Positions 9,001-17,381 of a stretch of 64,000 bases of DNA are shown here, piece after piece. Under the pieces are notes generated by a model. It was not told where the DNA came from. It worked only from the letters and a program-made list of their open reading frames with translations, and made no database searches. Every line of letters begins with the position of its first letter. Position 1 is the stretch's first letter. This stretch comes from Delftia sp. PS-11 (GTDB lineage Bacteria > Pseudomonadota > Gammaproteobacteria > Burkholderiales > Burkholderiaceae_C): the NCBI RefSeq assembly GCF_029870285.1, contig NZ_JACSYA010000009.1, positions 62,001 through 126,000 on the forward strand, read 5' to 3'. The translations under genes and the position numbers were made by a program.

Positions 9001-10548
9001 GCCCTGCTGGCACCGGGCGAACCAGGCCAGGCACGCTTTGACCATATCGTCCACCTGGGCCTGCTGCAGCCGCGCGGCAGCGATGCGCAGGAGCTGCAGC
9101 GCGGCTTCTACAGCCTGCTGGCCCTGGGCCAGGCGCTGGGCCGCAGCGTGTTTTCCGAATCGGTTGCGGTTACCGTCGTGGCCGAAGGCGTGCTGCCGGT
9201 GGGCGATGGCATCCCGCATCCGGCCCGAGCCGCTGTGCTTGGCCCCCTGCGGGTGCTGCCCCAGGAGTACCCGAATCTGCGCTGCCGCCTGATCGACGTC
9301 CTGCCACCCGGGCCAGGATGGCAGACGCAGCAGCTGTGCGCGCAGCTGCTGGCCGAATGGGGCAGCCCGCCGCACGAGCCGCTTGAGCCGGTGCTGGCCC
9401 TGCGCGCGGGAGCGCGCTGGGCCGAGCGTTTCGAGCCCTGTGCCCTGTCTCCGGACCTGCTGCCAGAGTCCCGGCTCAGGGCCGATGGCAGCTACCTGAT
9501 CACCGGTGGCCTGGGCCAGATCGGCCTGTGCCTGGCGCAGCGCATGGCCGAGCGCGCCCCCGGCCTGACCCTGGTGCTGAGCAGCCGCAGCGGCGAATCC
9601 GCACTGGCCGGCGCACGGCTGGCCCAGGTGCAGGCCATCCGGGCCCTGGGGGCCCGGGTCTGGGTGGTGCAGGCCGATGTGCGCGACGCCGCCGCCATGG
9701 CGGCCCTGGTGGACCGCATCGATGCCAGCGGCGTGCCGCTGCGCGGCGTGGTGCACGCGGCCGGCGTGGTCGGACAGGCCTCCTTCGCCACGGTGGGGGC
9801 CAGCGATGCCGCCTTCTGCGCCAGCCAGCTCTCGCCCAAGCTGGACGGCGCCCGGGTCCTGCAACAGGTCCTGGGCGAGCGCCGGCTCGACTTCTGCCTG
9901 CTTTGCTCTTCGCTCTCGCCCGTGCTCGGCGGCCTTGGCTTTGCCGCCTACGCGGCGGCCAATGCCTGTCTGGATACCCTGGCCGCCGAACACAACCGCA
10001 GCCATCCCGTGCGCTGGACCAGCGTGAACTGGGAGGGCTGGCGTTTCGAGGCTGAGATCGCTGCCCATGCGCCGGGCGGCGCCGTGGCCGAACTCGGCCT
10101 GAGCACAGCCCAGGGCATCGAGGCATTCGACCGCCTGCTGGCCGCGCCCCCTGGCGAGCGCTGGGTCATCTCCACGGGCGACCTGCAGCAGCGCATCCGC
10201 CGCTGGGTGCAGATGGATGCGCCGCCACCCCTGGCCCCGGCTGCGGGCCTGAGGCCGCGTCCGGCCATGCTGGGGGGCTATGTGGCGCCGCAGGGCGAGA
10301 CGGCGCTGGAAGTGGCGCGGCTGTGGGAGAGCCTGCTCGGCATTGCAGGCATCAGCGCCGAGGACAGCTTTTTCGAGCTCGGGGGCAACTCGCTGCTGCT
10401 GACCCAGCTGCTGGCCCAGATCCGCAAGCGCTTTCGCCTTGAGCTGTCGCTGACCGCCTTGTTCGAGCGCCCCACCATCGCCGATATTGCCGCGCTGATC
10501 GAGCTTGCCCTGCAGCCGCAGGGCGAGCGCGAGGAGGGCTACCTCTGA
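6022..10548 (+). CDS. Type I PKS module: KS-AT-KR-ACP
   Basis: 1508 residues from a GTG at 6022 that overlaps the NRPS stop (GTGCGTGA). The longer open frame upstream of this GTG is shadow sequence. KS (about 22-460) has Cys199 in TACSTS, His335 in THGTGT and His376 in NLGH. AT (553-843) has Ser647 in GYSLGE and a GLPFHTRHM stretch that looks more malonyl- than methylmalonyl-like. KR (core about 1153-1340) keeps the GGLGQIG cofactor loop and YAAAN, but the LDD triad of B-type reductases is absent, so stereochemistry is unclear. The ACP carries Ser1457 in GGNSLL. It should add one malonyl unit to the NRPS-bound intermediate and reduce it to a beta-hydroxy acyl-ACP. There is no DH, ER or terminal thioesterase, so chain release must depend on another protein or module. 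Confidence 0.93.
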   Translation: MREPIPAGSESPLADPYQEDDGGAIAIVGMALRVPGAATLGQFWTHLRDGRESTRFFTDAELREAGVPEADLSNPSYVKAYGVLEGADRFDAAFFDMSPREAEVLDPQHRQLLECSWEALEHAGYGPGSPNFKAAGLIGTFAGVGLNSYLLQNLVGRNDLIEALGGWQITLGNDKDFAATRVAYKLDLRGAAMNVSTACSTSLVATAMGCQSLQAYQSDMVIAGGCSVHAPLAQGYWYHPGGTLSPDGRCRAFDAQAQGTFDGSGVAIVVLKRLADARRDGDTIHAVIRGFAVNNDGAQKVGYTAPSVDGQAGVIREAQAMGNVEAHSIGYIETHGTGTDLGDLIELSALSAAFRRAGVTERGRCAIGSVKTNLGHLDTAAGTTSLIKTVLSLQHAQIPPSLHFTAPNPRLGLEDSPFYVNAALREWPRWDAQPLRAGVSSFGIGGTNAHVVVEEAPPAMPGDPGRPWLLLPVSARSASALQANTERLAGHLDGLAAAHPAAAPAQPWLADVAHTLQTGRRSFSHRSIWLLDAQSRSLAGTAGHWTGQAPEQAPAVVLLFSGQDAQHPGMAMGLYRDEPLFRQELDRCAAIVRRSHGLDLLARLSAQPSAGGPDPVSDPLPLFAVQYALARSLQALGLPVRAMLGYSLGEYVCACLAGVLSLEDALGLAVDGAALLSLLAPGRLLAVSMAQEQLQPLLGPELEVAMVTAPQQCVVGGPEAAVRRLEDELLRRGVVCMASPIGLPFHTRHMAPFIEAYRLRLARVRFNPPAIPYVSCLTGDWIRPGQATDPEHYLRLAGQTVQLARGLETLFAQEGAVYLDVAPGQSLSRLALLQPQRPDARHIVPCLPDVWNSGAAADAQAFCSALARLWCQGIDIDWPALYPHERRARVPLPTYAFDHQRYWVDPASRQPQPVAAQADDEGQRPDPAQWFYRSSWRDLAPLRPAVVQGRWLLLGSAHGSPALSDALAQALQSGGAQVTCQPAPPFECPQDWDALLAPGEPGQARFDHIVHLGLLQPRGSDAQELQRGFYSLLALGQALGRSVFSESVAVTVVAEGVLPVGDGIPHPARAAVLGPLRVLPQEYPNLRCRLIDVLPPGPGWQTQQLCAQLLAEWGSPPHEPLEPVLALRAGARWAERFEPCALSPDLLPESRLRADGSYLITGGLGQIGLCLAQRMAERAPGLTLVLSSRSGESALAGARLAQVQAIRALGARVWVVQADVRDAAAMAALVDRIDASGVPLRGVVHAAGVVGQASFATVGASDAAFCASQLSPKLDGARVLQQVLGERRLDFCLLCSSLSPVLGGLGFAAYAAANACLDTLAAEHNRSHPVRWTSVNWEGWRFEAEIAAHAPGGAVAELGLSTAQGIEAFDRLLAAPPGERWVISTGDLQQRIRRWVQMDAPPPLAPAAGLRPRPAMLGGYVAPQGETALEVARLWESLLGIAGISAEDSFFELGGNSLLLTQLLAQIRKRFRLELSLTALFERPTIADIAALIELALQPQGEREEGYL

Positions 10549-10555
10549 CCCGGCC

Positions 10556-10588
10556 CTGCGCCCCTGGCAGGCCAGGGGCGCAGGTTTT
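10556..10588. terminator. Strong hairpin between convergent biosynthetic operons
   Basis: A perfect 13-base-pair stem (10556-10568 with 571-583, loop AG) is followed on the plus strand by GTTTTC. It sits just after the PKS stop and before the end of the oppositely oriented cysNC gene. It probably ends the plus-strand transcript and may work weakly in reverse. Confidence 0.7.
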
Positions 10589-10629
10589 CACAGACGGCTG
10601 CTCCGCAATGAGGGCGGACTCAGCGCGAG

Positions 10630-12417
10630 TCAGTGCGCATCGAGCACGCCGGCCGCTGCCAGGTGGCGGTAGATCATGTCTACGGCCTCTTCAGGCGTGC
10701 AGCAGCTGGTGTCCACGCGCAGCTCGGGCGACTCGGGGGCCTCGTAGGGCGAGTCGATACCCGTGAAATTCTTCAGGTCCCCGCGCCTGGCCTTCTTGTA
10801 CAGACCCTTGGGGTCGCGGCTTTCGGCCACGGCCAGCGGCGTATCGACAAACACCTCGATGAATTCGCCCTGGGCCATCAGCTCGCGCGCCATGCGCCGC
10901 TCCGAGCGGAACGGCGAAATAAAGGCCGTCAACACGATCAGGCCCGCATCGACAAACAGCTTGGCGACCTCGGCCACCCGGCGGATGTTCTCCACCCGGT
11001 CTGCGGCCGTGAATCCCAGGTCCTTGGTCAGGCCATGGCGCACGTTGTCGCCATCGAGCAGATAGGTGCGCTTGCCCTGGGCGTGCAGCCGCTGTTCCAG
11101 CAGATTGGCCAGGGTGGACTTGCCCGCCCCTGACAACCCGGTCAGCCAGACGACGGCGCTGCCATGCTGGTTCATGCGCCGCCGCGATGCCTTGGTGACC
11201 GCGGCAGCCTGCCAATGGATATCGTCGGACCGGCGCAGCGAATGCCGGATCATGCCGGTGCCGACCGTCTCGTGGCTGAGGGGGTCAAGCAGCAGGAATG
11301 CGCCTGTCTCGCGGTGGTGCGCAAAAGGGTCGAAGGCGATGGCGCGCTCCAGCGCCAGATCGACCACGCCGATCTCGTAGCGGACCAGCGATGCCGAGGC
11401 AAGCCGCTGCCCGGTGCTGGCATCCAGCTTGTACTTGAGCGGCATCACGCAGGCTGTCACCGTGCTGCTGCCGGTTTTCATGAGGTAGTCGCGTCCGCTC
11501 AGCATGGCCTGCTCGCCGAGCCAGACCACCGTGACCTCGAACTGGCGTGCCGCAGGGGCAGGGGCATCGGCTGCCGCAATCACATCCCCCGGTGCGATTT
11601 CGGGCGCGCCTGCCAGTGCCAGCACCACCGATTGCGGGGCCACTGCCTGCGCCACATCGCCGTCGACGGTGGTGATGCGCAGCACCTGGCTCTGCACCCC
11701 CGTGGGCGACACGCGGACATGGTCACCCTGCCTGATGCTGCCGCTGGCCAGCGTGCCCGCGTAGCCTGGCGCACTCTGGGCCGGACGCTCGACGGTTTGC
11801 AGCGGCATGCGCAAGGGACCGGCCCGCAGCCGGTCGGGACCGAATGCGGCCTCTTCGAGATGCTGCCCCAGGCTGGGCCCGCCATACCAGTCCATGCGCA
11901 GGCTGGGCCGCAGGAGGTTGTCGCCCTGCAGGGCCGAAACCGGGATGGCCACCACCTCGCCCAGGCCGATCTGTGCCGCAAAACTGCGAAACCCGTCGGT
12001 GATTTCCTCGAATGCGGCCTGCGAATAGCCCACCAGATCCATCTTGTTGACGGCCAGCACCAGCGGGCCGATGCCAGTCTGGGCCAGCAGCAGGCTGTGG
12101 CGCCGCACCTGCGCGCGCAGCCCCTGCAGCGCATCGACCACCACAATGGCCAGATCCGCTGCCGAGGCCGCAGCGACCAGTGGCTGCGTATGCTGCTCAT
12201 GGCCGGGCAGATCCGCCACGAGAAAACGGCGCTGGCCGGCCGAAAAATCACGGGCATTGCCCGAACCGCCGCCACATGCGGCAGCCAGTCCGCCGATCAG
12301 GCTGGTTTTGCCGTCCCCGGCGCTGCCGCAGAGGACGGCATGCAGCGGTCTGCCGTGCCCCATCTGCGCAAGACAGGGCGCGCCGTGCGCCCTGAGGATT
12401 TCGTTCACCTGTCCCAT
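10630..12417 (-). CDS. cysNC: CysN-CysC fusion (sulfate adenylyltransferase GTPase-like / APS kinase)
   Basis: 595 residues from the ATG at 12417, preceded by a good GGAAGGGA ribosome-binding site. An alternative TTG at 12519 would overlap the upstream stop. The C-terminal half is a complete APS kinase: P-loop [18 protein letters not shown], an [10 protein letters not shown] segment and a [14 protein letters not shown] segment. It should make PAPS in the cytoplasm. The N-terminal half is CysN-like, with P-loop GSAGDGKT (residues 31-38), DLPGHEQ and NKMD. Only about 30 residues separate the P-loop from DLPG, against roughly 70 in standard CysN, and the switch I block typified by EREQGITID is missing. 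No CysD is in the window. Its position as last gene of the export operon suggests PAPS supply for the pathway; GTP-driven ATP sulfurylase activity is doubtful. Confidence 0.85.
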   Translation of the reverse strand: MGQVNEILRAHGAPCLAQMGHGRPLHAVLCGSAGDGKTSLIGGLAAACGGGSGNARDFSAGQRRFLVADLPGHEQHTQPLVAAASAADLAIVVVDALQGLRAQVRRHSLLLAQTGIGPLVLAVNKMDLVGYSQAAFEEITDGFRSFAAQIGLGEVVAIPVSALQGDNLLRPSLRMDWYGGPSLGQHLEEAAFGPDRLRAGPLRMPLQTVERPAQSAPGYAGTLASGSIRQGDHVRVSPTGVQSQVLRITTVDGDVAQAVAPQSVVLALAGAPEIAPGDVIAAADAPAPAARQFEVTVVWLGEQAMLSGRDYLMKTGSSTVTACVMPLKYKLDASTGQRLASASLVRYEIGVVDLALERAIAFDPFAHHRETGAFLLLDPLSHETVGTGMIRHSLRRSDDIHWQAAAVTKASRRRMNQHGSAVVWLTGLSGAGKSTLANLLEQRLHAQGKRTYLLDGDNVRHGLTKDLGFTAADRVENIRRVAEVAKLFVDAGLIVLTAFISPFRSERRMARELMAQGEFIEVFVDTPLAVAESRDPKGLYKKARRGDLKNFTGIDSPYEAPESPELRVDTSCCTPEEAVDMIYRHLAAAGVLDAH

Positions 12418-12515
12418 GTCAGAAAGTCCCTTCCTGCTTGTGCCATTGACTGAAATCACGATGGCTGGTGCGCCGGCCGTGCCTGCCGCGCCACCCGCTG
12501 ATTCACCCGATCCGC

Positions 12516-13871
12516 TCAATCGGCGTCGACATAGGCCAGACTTTTTTGACCGGGCACCTTGCTCAATCGCCGCATGTGGTAGTTGAGCGCATTGCTGCGC
12601 CCGTTCCTGAGCACATAGGAGCCCAGCACCCCGTAGACCACGGGCAGGTCATAGCGCAGCGCATGCGACACCGCCGCCGGGTCCACGGTATCGGCCCTGG
12701 CCACCGCCTCGATGTACAGGCGCACGCTGTCATAGCCCATGGCGGCCGTCTCGTCGGGCGGCACATCGGGGAAGCGCTGCGAGAAGCGTTCGGCAAAGCG
12801 CCTGACCACGAAGTTGTCCTGCCGGTAGAGCGTGGTGACCAGGGTGTTTTCGCCACTGGCCCCGACGCGATCGATGAAATCCTGGAACTGCAGATTGCCC
12901 ATGCCCACGAAAGGCTGCAGCACACCGATGCCCCGGCTGTTGCGGATCACCTCGGCGCCGTCCCGCGCCGAGGTCAGCAGCACGATGGCGTCCACGTCGC
13001 TCGTGCCCAGCTCGGTGAAGTGGCTGCGGAACTTGCGCGACTTGAACTGGCTCAGATCGCCGCCGGAGCGAAAGGCAAGCGAGCCGGATATCTTCAGGCC
13101 CAGCTTGGCAAACTCCGAGGTCAGCAAATGCACCAGGCTCTCGTTGCCATGGGTGTTCTCGTAGGCAAAGTAGACCTTGCTCCAGCCTCTGTCGGCAAAT
13201 GCCTGGGCAAAGCGCTGGGCCAGAACCTCATCGCTCGGGCGCAGCTGGAAATACAGCCCGAAGGCATCCGACAGATCGCTGGAACTCATCCACTCCAGCC
13301 GGGAGTCGGTGGCATTGCCGGACAGCAGCAGCACGCCATGCTTCTGGTAGGTCAGCATGGAGGGCATGGTGGCCTCCGTATTCATATGGCCCACCACGGC
13401 GGAGATGTGAGGGTTGCTCAGCACCTTCTTTGCAATCTGCACGCCCGCTTCACCCAGCGCATTGCGGTAGCGGCCCTCGTCGCGCGTACGGTGCACCGCG
13501 GTGCTGTCTATGAACGGGCGCTCATCGGTCAGGTCCAGCACCAGGCGCCGGCCCGGCGGCGGCACGGGCTGGCCATTGGCCAGGGCTTCGGCGCGGGCGC
13601 GCTCGTCCTGGGCCGCCACCTCGGCGTTGTATTCCTGCGCGGCCAGCTGCGCGCCGTTGATGAAGCCCGGCCACCGCGTATCCCAGACCACGCCCAGGTG
13701 GTAATCCTTGCCTGCAGCATAGTCGGCCATGACCCGGGCCCGCCGCTCATGGCGCGACTGCTGCAGCGACTCTTCGGAATCCTGGTTGCAGGCGCTGAGC
13801 GCCGTGACCAGCAGCAGGCTGACCAGCAGGCGGCGGCGGGTGCTCCCCAGCAGGGCGAGAGGATTGCTCAT
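12516..13871 (-). CDS. Periplasmic-binding lipoprotein, type 1 fold (branched-chain amino acid receptor-like)
   Basis: 451 residues. A lipoprotein signal ends in LVTALSAC, with the lipidated Cys at about residue 28, so the protein is likely anchored in an envelope membrane. The rest resembles the LivJ/ABC substrate-binding group: an early DLTDERP region, a central GHMNTEATM segment and the [21 protein letters not shown] hinge-like stretch spread over residues 150-210. Its start overlaps the stop of the SPFH gene (ATGA). No matching importer permease or ATPase is nearby. It is embedded in an export operon, so it may sense or capture a ligand rather than feed uptake. The ligand cannot be read from sequence. 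Confidence 0.75.
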   Translation of the reverse strand: MSNPLALLGSTRRRLLVSLLLVTALSACNQDSEESLQQSRHERRARVMADYAAGKDYHLGVVWDTRWPGFINGAQLAAQEYNAEVAAQDERARAEALANGQPVPPPGRRLVLDLTDERPFIDSTAVHRTRDEGRYRNALGEAGVQIAKKVLSNPHISAVVGHMNTEATMPSMLTYQKHGVLLLSGNATDSRLEWMSSSDLSDAFGLYFQLRPSDEVLAQRFAQAFADRGWSKVYFAYENTHGNESLVHLLTSEFAKLGLKISGSLAFRSGGDLSQFKSRKFRSHFTELGTSDVDAIVLLTSARDGAEVIRNSRGIGVLQPFVGMGNLQFQDFIDRVGASGENTLVTTLYRQDNFVVRRFAERFSQRFPDVPPDETAAMGYDSVRLYIEAVARADTVDPAAVSHALRYDLPVVYGVLGSYVLRNGRSNALNYHMRRLSKVPGQKSLAYVDAD

Positions 13872-14701
13872 TTGTCACCCAAAATGATGGGCGTTCCACC
13901 CTTGGTGTTGCCCAGTACCACCGTCTTGGTATTGGGTGACTTGGCCAGCTCCAGCATCGCCTGGATGCTCTGCGCCTGCAGGGTCTTGTCCGTCATGGTC
14001 GAGGCGATGATCTTCTGGTAGTCGCGGATACCCGTCGCCTCCTTGACCTTGCGTTCCGCCTCGAAGCCTTCCGCCTCCAGCCTGTACTTGTAGGCCAGGG
14101 CCTGCTGCTGATGGACCAGTTTGTCCTCGATCGACTTGGTCACCGATTCCGGCAGCTCCACCGATCGGATGATGATTTCATCGACCAGAATGTACTTGCG
14201 GCCCACTTCCTCCAGCGCCAGGGTGATGATCTTGCTCAGCACCCCATCCTTGTTCGTGTAGATGTCCTCGGGCGTGCGCTGGCCGAGATTGCGCCGCAGC
14301 ACCGATTCGATCTGCGGCAGGATGATCTTGTTGACATAGTTGGGTCCGACCTGCTGGTGCAGAACGCCCAGCAGCTCATAAATCGGCTGGAACCGGACTG
14401 CAATCTTGAGCTTGACCGGCAGGCCGCTGCTGGTCAGCACATCGAAGTCGTGCAGTACCAGCTGTACCCGGGTGTCATAGATGGTCATGGAGTTGAGCGG
14501 CATCAGCACATGCAGGCCTTCGGCATAGATGTGATCGGTCACGCTGCCGGTACTGAGCATGCGGTAGAGAACCCCTGCCTCGCCGGGCCTGATCACCACC
14601 AGAATGCGGGACCACAGTGCAATGACGACCAGCAGTGCCAGCAGCATCGCCACCACGAGGTAGGGCGCCCGGTCCTTGAGCTTCGACCACAGAGATCTCA
14701 T
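13868..14701 (-). CDS. SPFH/Band 7 (prohibitin-like) membrane protein
   Basis: 277 residues. One N-terminal transmembrane segment (about 14-36, rich in Leu, Val and Ala) is followed by an SPFH domain (about 37-220) with the prohibitin-like run VIRPGEAGVLYRML, a KLKIAVRF strand, and a charged helical region rich in Ala/Glu/Lys/Arg before a glycine-rich tail. Such proteins oligomerise and organise membrane microdomains or control proteases. It lies 63 bases after the family 3 binding-protein gene and overlaps the lipoprotein gene. An SPFH protein among exporter genes is unusual; it might scaffold the transporter, but this is inference. Confidence 0.85.
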   Translation of the reverse strand: MRSLWSKLKDRAPYLVVAMLLALLVVIALWSRILVVIRPGEAGVLYRMLSTGSVTDHIYAEGLHVLMPLNSMTIYDTRVQLVLHDFDVLTSSGLPVKLKIAVRFQPIYELLGVLHQQVGPNYVNKIILPQIESVLRRNLGQRTPEDIYTNKDGVLSKIITLALEEVGRKYILVDEIIIRSVELPESVTKSIEDKLVHQQQALAYKYRLEAEGFEAERKVKEATGIRDYQKIIASTMTDKTLQAQSIQAMLELAKSPNTKTVVLGNTKGGTPIILGDK

Positions 14702-14764
14702 ACGAACACCTCCGGGCGGCAGATGGCAGTCGTATTTTGCGGATGATGGTGCTTCATAAGCGTC

Positions 14765-15628
14765 CTAGCGATTCCTGACGGTGACCCCATCGGGCTTGGG
14801 GGGGACCGCATCAAAACTCTTGTAGATACTGGCGATCACCCCATCCCTCAGCATTTTTTCCAGCTCGGCATCGATGCGATCGAAGACACCGCGCAGCTCC
14901 GGCTTGAGCGAATACATCATGTAGGTACCCATGATTTCCTTATTCATCTCAAGACTGGCATAACGGTAGCGTGAGGCGTTGACGCCCACAGACTTCAGTG
15001 ACCGCTCTGTCGAAATCTTGTTGTTGACCACCAGCACATCCACTTCATGCACCGAAAAGCTGCGTGCCATAGAGTCGTTGTCCGTAAAGGGACGGCGATC
15101 CACGTTGGGCAGCTTTTCAAATTCCTTGAAGTAATAGACACCATCCCGGTAGCCCACCCGAAGGCCGGAAAAATCTGACAGACTCTTGATATCCCGCTGG
15201 TCACTGCTGTTTTGCAGGAAGTAGATTCTGCTGGGAATATTGCCGAGGTTGACGGAGAAACGTGCAAAGCGCTCACGCTCGGCCGTGCGGAAGCGGACAT
15301 TGGTGACAATGTCAACGGTGCCATCCTTGAGCCCGCTGAGGCTGCTGCCAAAAGGGGTTTCGCGCCATTCGAGGTCGCAGTCGATGCGGCGCGCCGCCTC
15401 CTCCAGAATGTACTGAAGAACGCCGGAATGGCGTCCCTTCGAGTACACCACCATCTCGGGTGGCGAATCCAGAAAGGCCACCACCAGCCGTGGCCTGGCA
15501 GCCGGTGCGGCATTGCCCGGCGGCGATGCGGGCAGGGTCTGGGCCCCGGCGGCTGCCGCGAGCAGCCCCGCCAGCGCAATCGCCAGCCGCCACCGGCGCC
15601 CGCGTGGTGCGAATGCGTTGAGGTTCAC
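14765..15628 (-). CDS. Extracellular solute-binding protein, family 3-like
   Basis: 287 residues from GTG at 15628, whose GTGA overlaps the exporter stop. A signal peptide (about 1-29) ends near GAQ. The mature part has the two-lobed family 3 pattern: an early FLDSPPEMV strand, FGSSLSGLKDGTVDIV around residues 92-108, a TAERERFARFS hinge, and a FSGLRVGYRDG second-lobe start. This resembles periplasmic receptors for amino acids or small peptides. No cognate permease is present. Coupling to the exporter gene suggests a part in sensing or handling the exported product. Confidence 0.8.
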   Translation of the reverse strand: MNLNAFAPRGRRWRLAIALAGLLAAAAGAQTLPASPPGNAAPAARPRLVVAFLDSPPEMVVYSKGRHSGVLQYILEEAARRIDCDLEWRETPFGSSLSGLKDGTVDIVTNVRFRTAERERFARFSVNLGNIPSRIYFLQNSSDQRDIKSLSDFSGLRVGYRDGVYYFKEFEKLPNVDRRPFTDNDSMARSFSVHEVDVLVVNNKISTERSLKSVGVNASRYRYASLEMNKEIMGTYMMYSLKPELRGVFDRIDAELEKMLRDGVIASIYKSFDAVPPKPDGVTVRNR

Positions 15629-17280
15629 ACCATCTCCTTCATCTGGCCCTCTTCCATCTTGATGACGCGGTCGGCGGCCGAGAAATACCGGTCATCGTGA
15701 GTGACTGCGATGATGGTCTTGCCCAGGCGGCGCAGATCCGGCAGCAGCTCTTCATAAAGATGCCTGCGGAACTCCGGATCCTGGTCGGCCGCCAGTTCAT
15801 CAAACACATAGATCTGGCGCTCATCGGCAATGGCATTGATGAGCGCGAGGCGCTTGCGCTGGCCTGTGGACAGGCTGATATTGGTGAACGCTCCATCACG
15901 GAATTTGGTCTTGTCGGACAGACCCATTTCCTTGATCAGAGTGCGTACCCGCTGCTCGTCGATATCCACGGCACCGTAAAATCTGTCGAACAGGTGGAAG
16001 TCGGTGAAGACGATGCCGAAAAATTCACGGTAATCCGGATACAGATCGCGGTCCAGGAATTCGCCGTTGACCTCGATCTTGCCTTCGGTGGGGTAGTAGA
16101 GGCCGGTCAGCAGCTTGAGCAGAGTGGATTTGCCACTGCCATTGCCGCCGACGATGAAGATGATTTCGCCGGCCCGCAGCTTGAAGTTGATAGGGCCCAC
16201 GCGGAATCTCTGCTTGTCATCCGGATTATGGTATTCAAAGCGGACATCGCTGAATTCAAGCTGCTCGAAAACCGGCAGCTGATTTTTGGATGTTTCAACC
16301 ACACGCACACCCCGGGTCGCATCATCCACCTGCCGCTCCAGGCTGCGCAGATTGGCGACGGCCGCATCGGCCTTGACGAACAGGGGCAGGGAGCCGAACA
16401 ACTGATCGAGCGGCCCGATGATGAACAGAATGCAGGCCGTCAGCTTGATGATGACGCCGGGATCGACCGCCGCGAAATACGGCCAGACGAACAGAACCAC
16501 CGCAATCAGGATGTAGAAGAACACCTCCGAGAACATGGTCACGAAGACCGAATTGATCCCGGTGCGGCTTTTGAGAATCTGCACATCGGAGGCGATGCGC
16601 ACCTGGTGCTGGTAAAGATCCTGGCTCTTGGCCCTGTTGATCTTCACCTCCTTGAAACCGTCCAGCGTATGCTCCAGCGCATCGAAGAAGCGGGCCTCGT
16701 GGCGATTGGCCTCGTTGATGTCACGGATGATGACGGCCCGCTTGAGCAGGAAGACCCAGGCACCCAGTCCGATCGCTGCCACCGTCAGCACAAAGCCTTC
16801 CGGCGTCAGCCAGGCGATGTACAGCATGGAAAAGGCCAGCATGATGGCCGCCTGGATGGATGAGAAAACCATCGCCGAGCTTTGGGATATCTGCAAGGTG
16901 TCCTGAAACAGGCAGTTGTAGATATGCGCGTGGCCGTGGCGCTCGATGAATTCCAGCTCGGTGTGCCGCAGCTTGTCGCTGATCCGTTTGCGCACCTTGA
17001 GCAGCACCTCTTCGACCATCACCACCGCACTGTCGAGCGTGTACTTCTTCGTGTAGGTGAACAGGGCCAGAACGACGCAGAACATCGCCAGGTAATAGAT
17101 CTGCACCGTCCCCGTGGACGAAAACTCGTTGACCAGGCCGGCCCCGTGGTTGATCACGGCAAGCAAAGCCCCGTTGGCCATGCCGGCAATCAGTGAGAAA
17201 ACCAGCAACCGCGACCGGGGGTGGTCAGATTCTTGGTCCAGGAATTCCAGCAGGCGTTTGGCCGGGAACGGGAGCTTCAT
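15625..17280 (-). CDS. Peptide-export ABC transporter (PvdE/SyrD-like, fused permease-ATPase)
   Basis: 551 residues. The N-terminal half has about six hydrophobic segments, the expected half-transporter permease. The C-terminal ATPase shows Walker A GGNGSGKST, signature LSTGQRKR, Walker B IYVFDELAADQDP and a switch His in VTHDD. Length, layout and the unusual signature match the cyclic-peptide/siderophore exporter group that accompanies non-ribosomal peptide clusters. It is the best candidate for moving the NRPS-PKS product across the inner membrane, with the TolC-like protein encoded about 760 bases upstream. Its stop overlaps the next gene by 4 bases. Confidence 0.92.
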   Translation of the reverse strand: MKLPFPAKRLLEFLDQESDHPRSRLLVFSLIAGMANGALLAVINHGAGLVNEFSSTGTVQIYYLAMFCVVLALFTYTKKYTLDSAVVMVEEVLLKVRKRISDKLRHTELEFIERHGHAHIYNCLFQDTLQISQSSAMVFSSIQAAIMLAFSMLYIAWLTPEGFVLTVAAIGLGAWVFLLKRAVIIRDINEANRHEARFFDALEHTLDGFKEVKINRAKSQDLYQHQVRIASDVQILKSRTGINSVFVTMFSEVFFYILIAVVLFVWPYFAAVDPGVIIKLTACILFIIGPLDQLFGSLPLFVKADAAVANLRSLERQVDDATRGVRVVETSKNQLPVFEQLEFSDVRFEYHNPDDKQRFRVGPINFKLRAGEIIFIVGGNGSGKSTLLKLLTGLYYPTEGKIEVNGEFLDRDLYPDYREFFGIVFTDFHLFDRFYGAVDIDEQRVRTLIKEMGLSDKTKFRDGAFTNISLSTGQRKRLALINAIADERQIYVFDELAADQDPEFRRHLYEELLPDLRRLGKTIIAVTHDDRYFSAADRVIKMEEGQMKEMV

Positions 17281-17381
17281 CGGATGTGCTTGGCGGGTTT
17301 ATCGAGCGCTGCATCCCGCCGCGCCCATCCGATGCGGACGGGCGCTGGGCAGGACACACAGCGAATGCTCACCACGAACGG

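Noticed and set aside
5860..10068. 1402-residue open frame on the minus strand opposite the PKS
   Set aside because: Same kind of shadow; the plus strand encodes complete KS, AT and KR domains.
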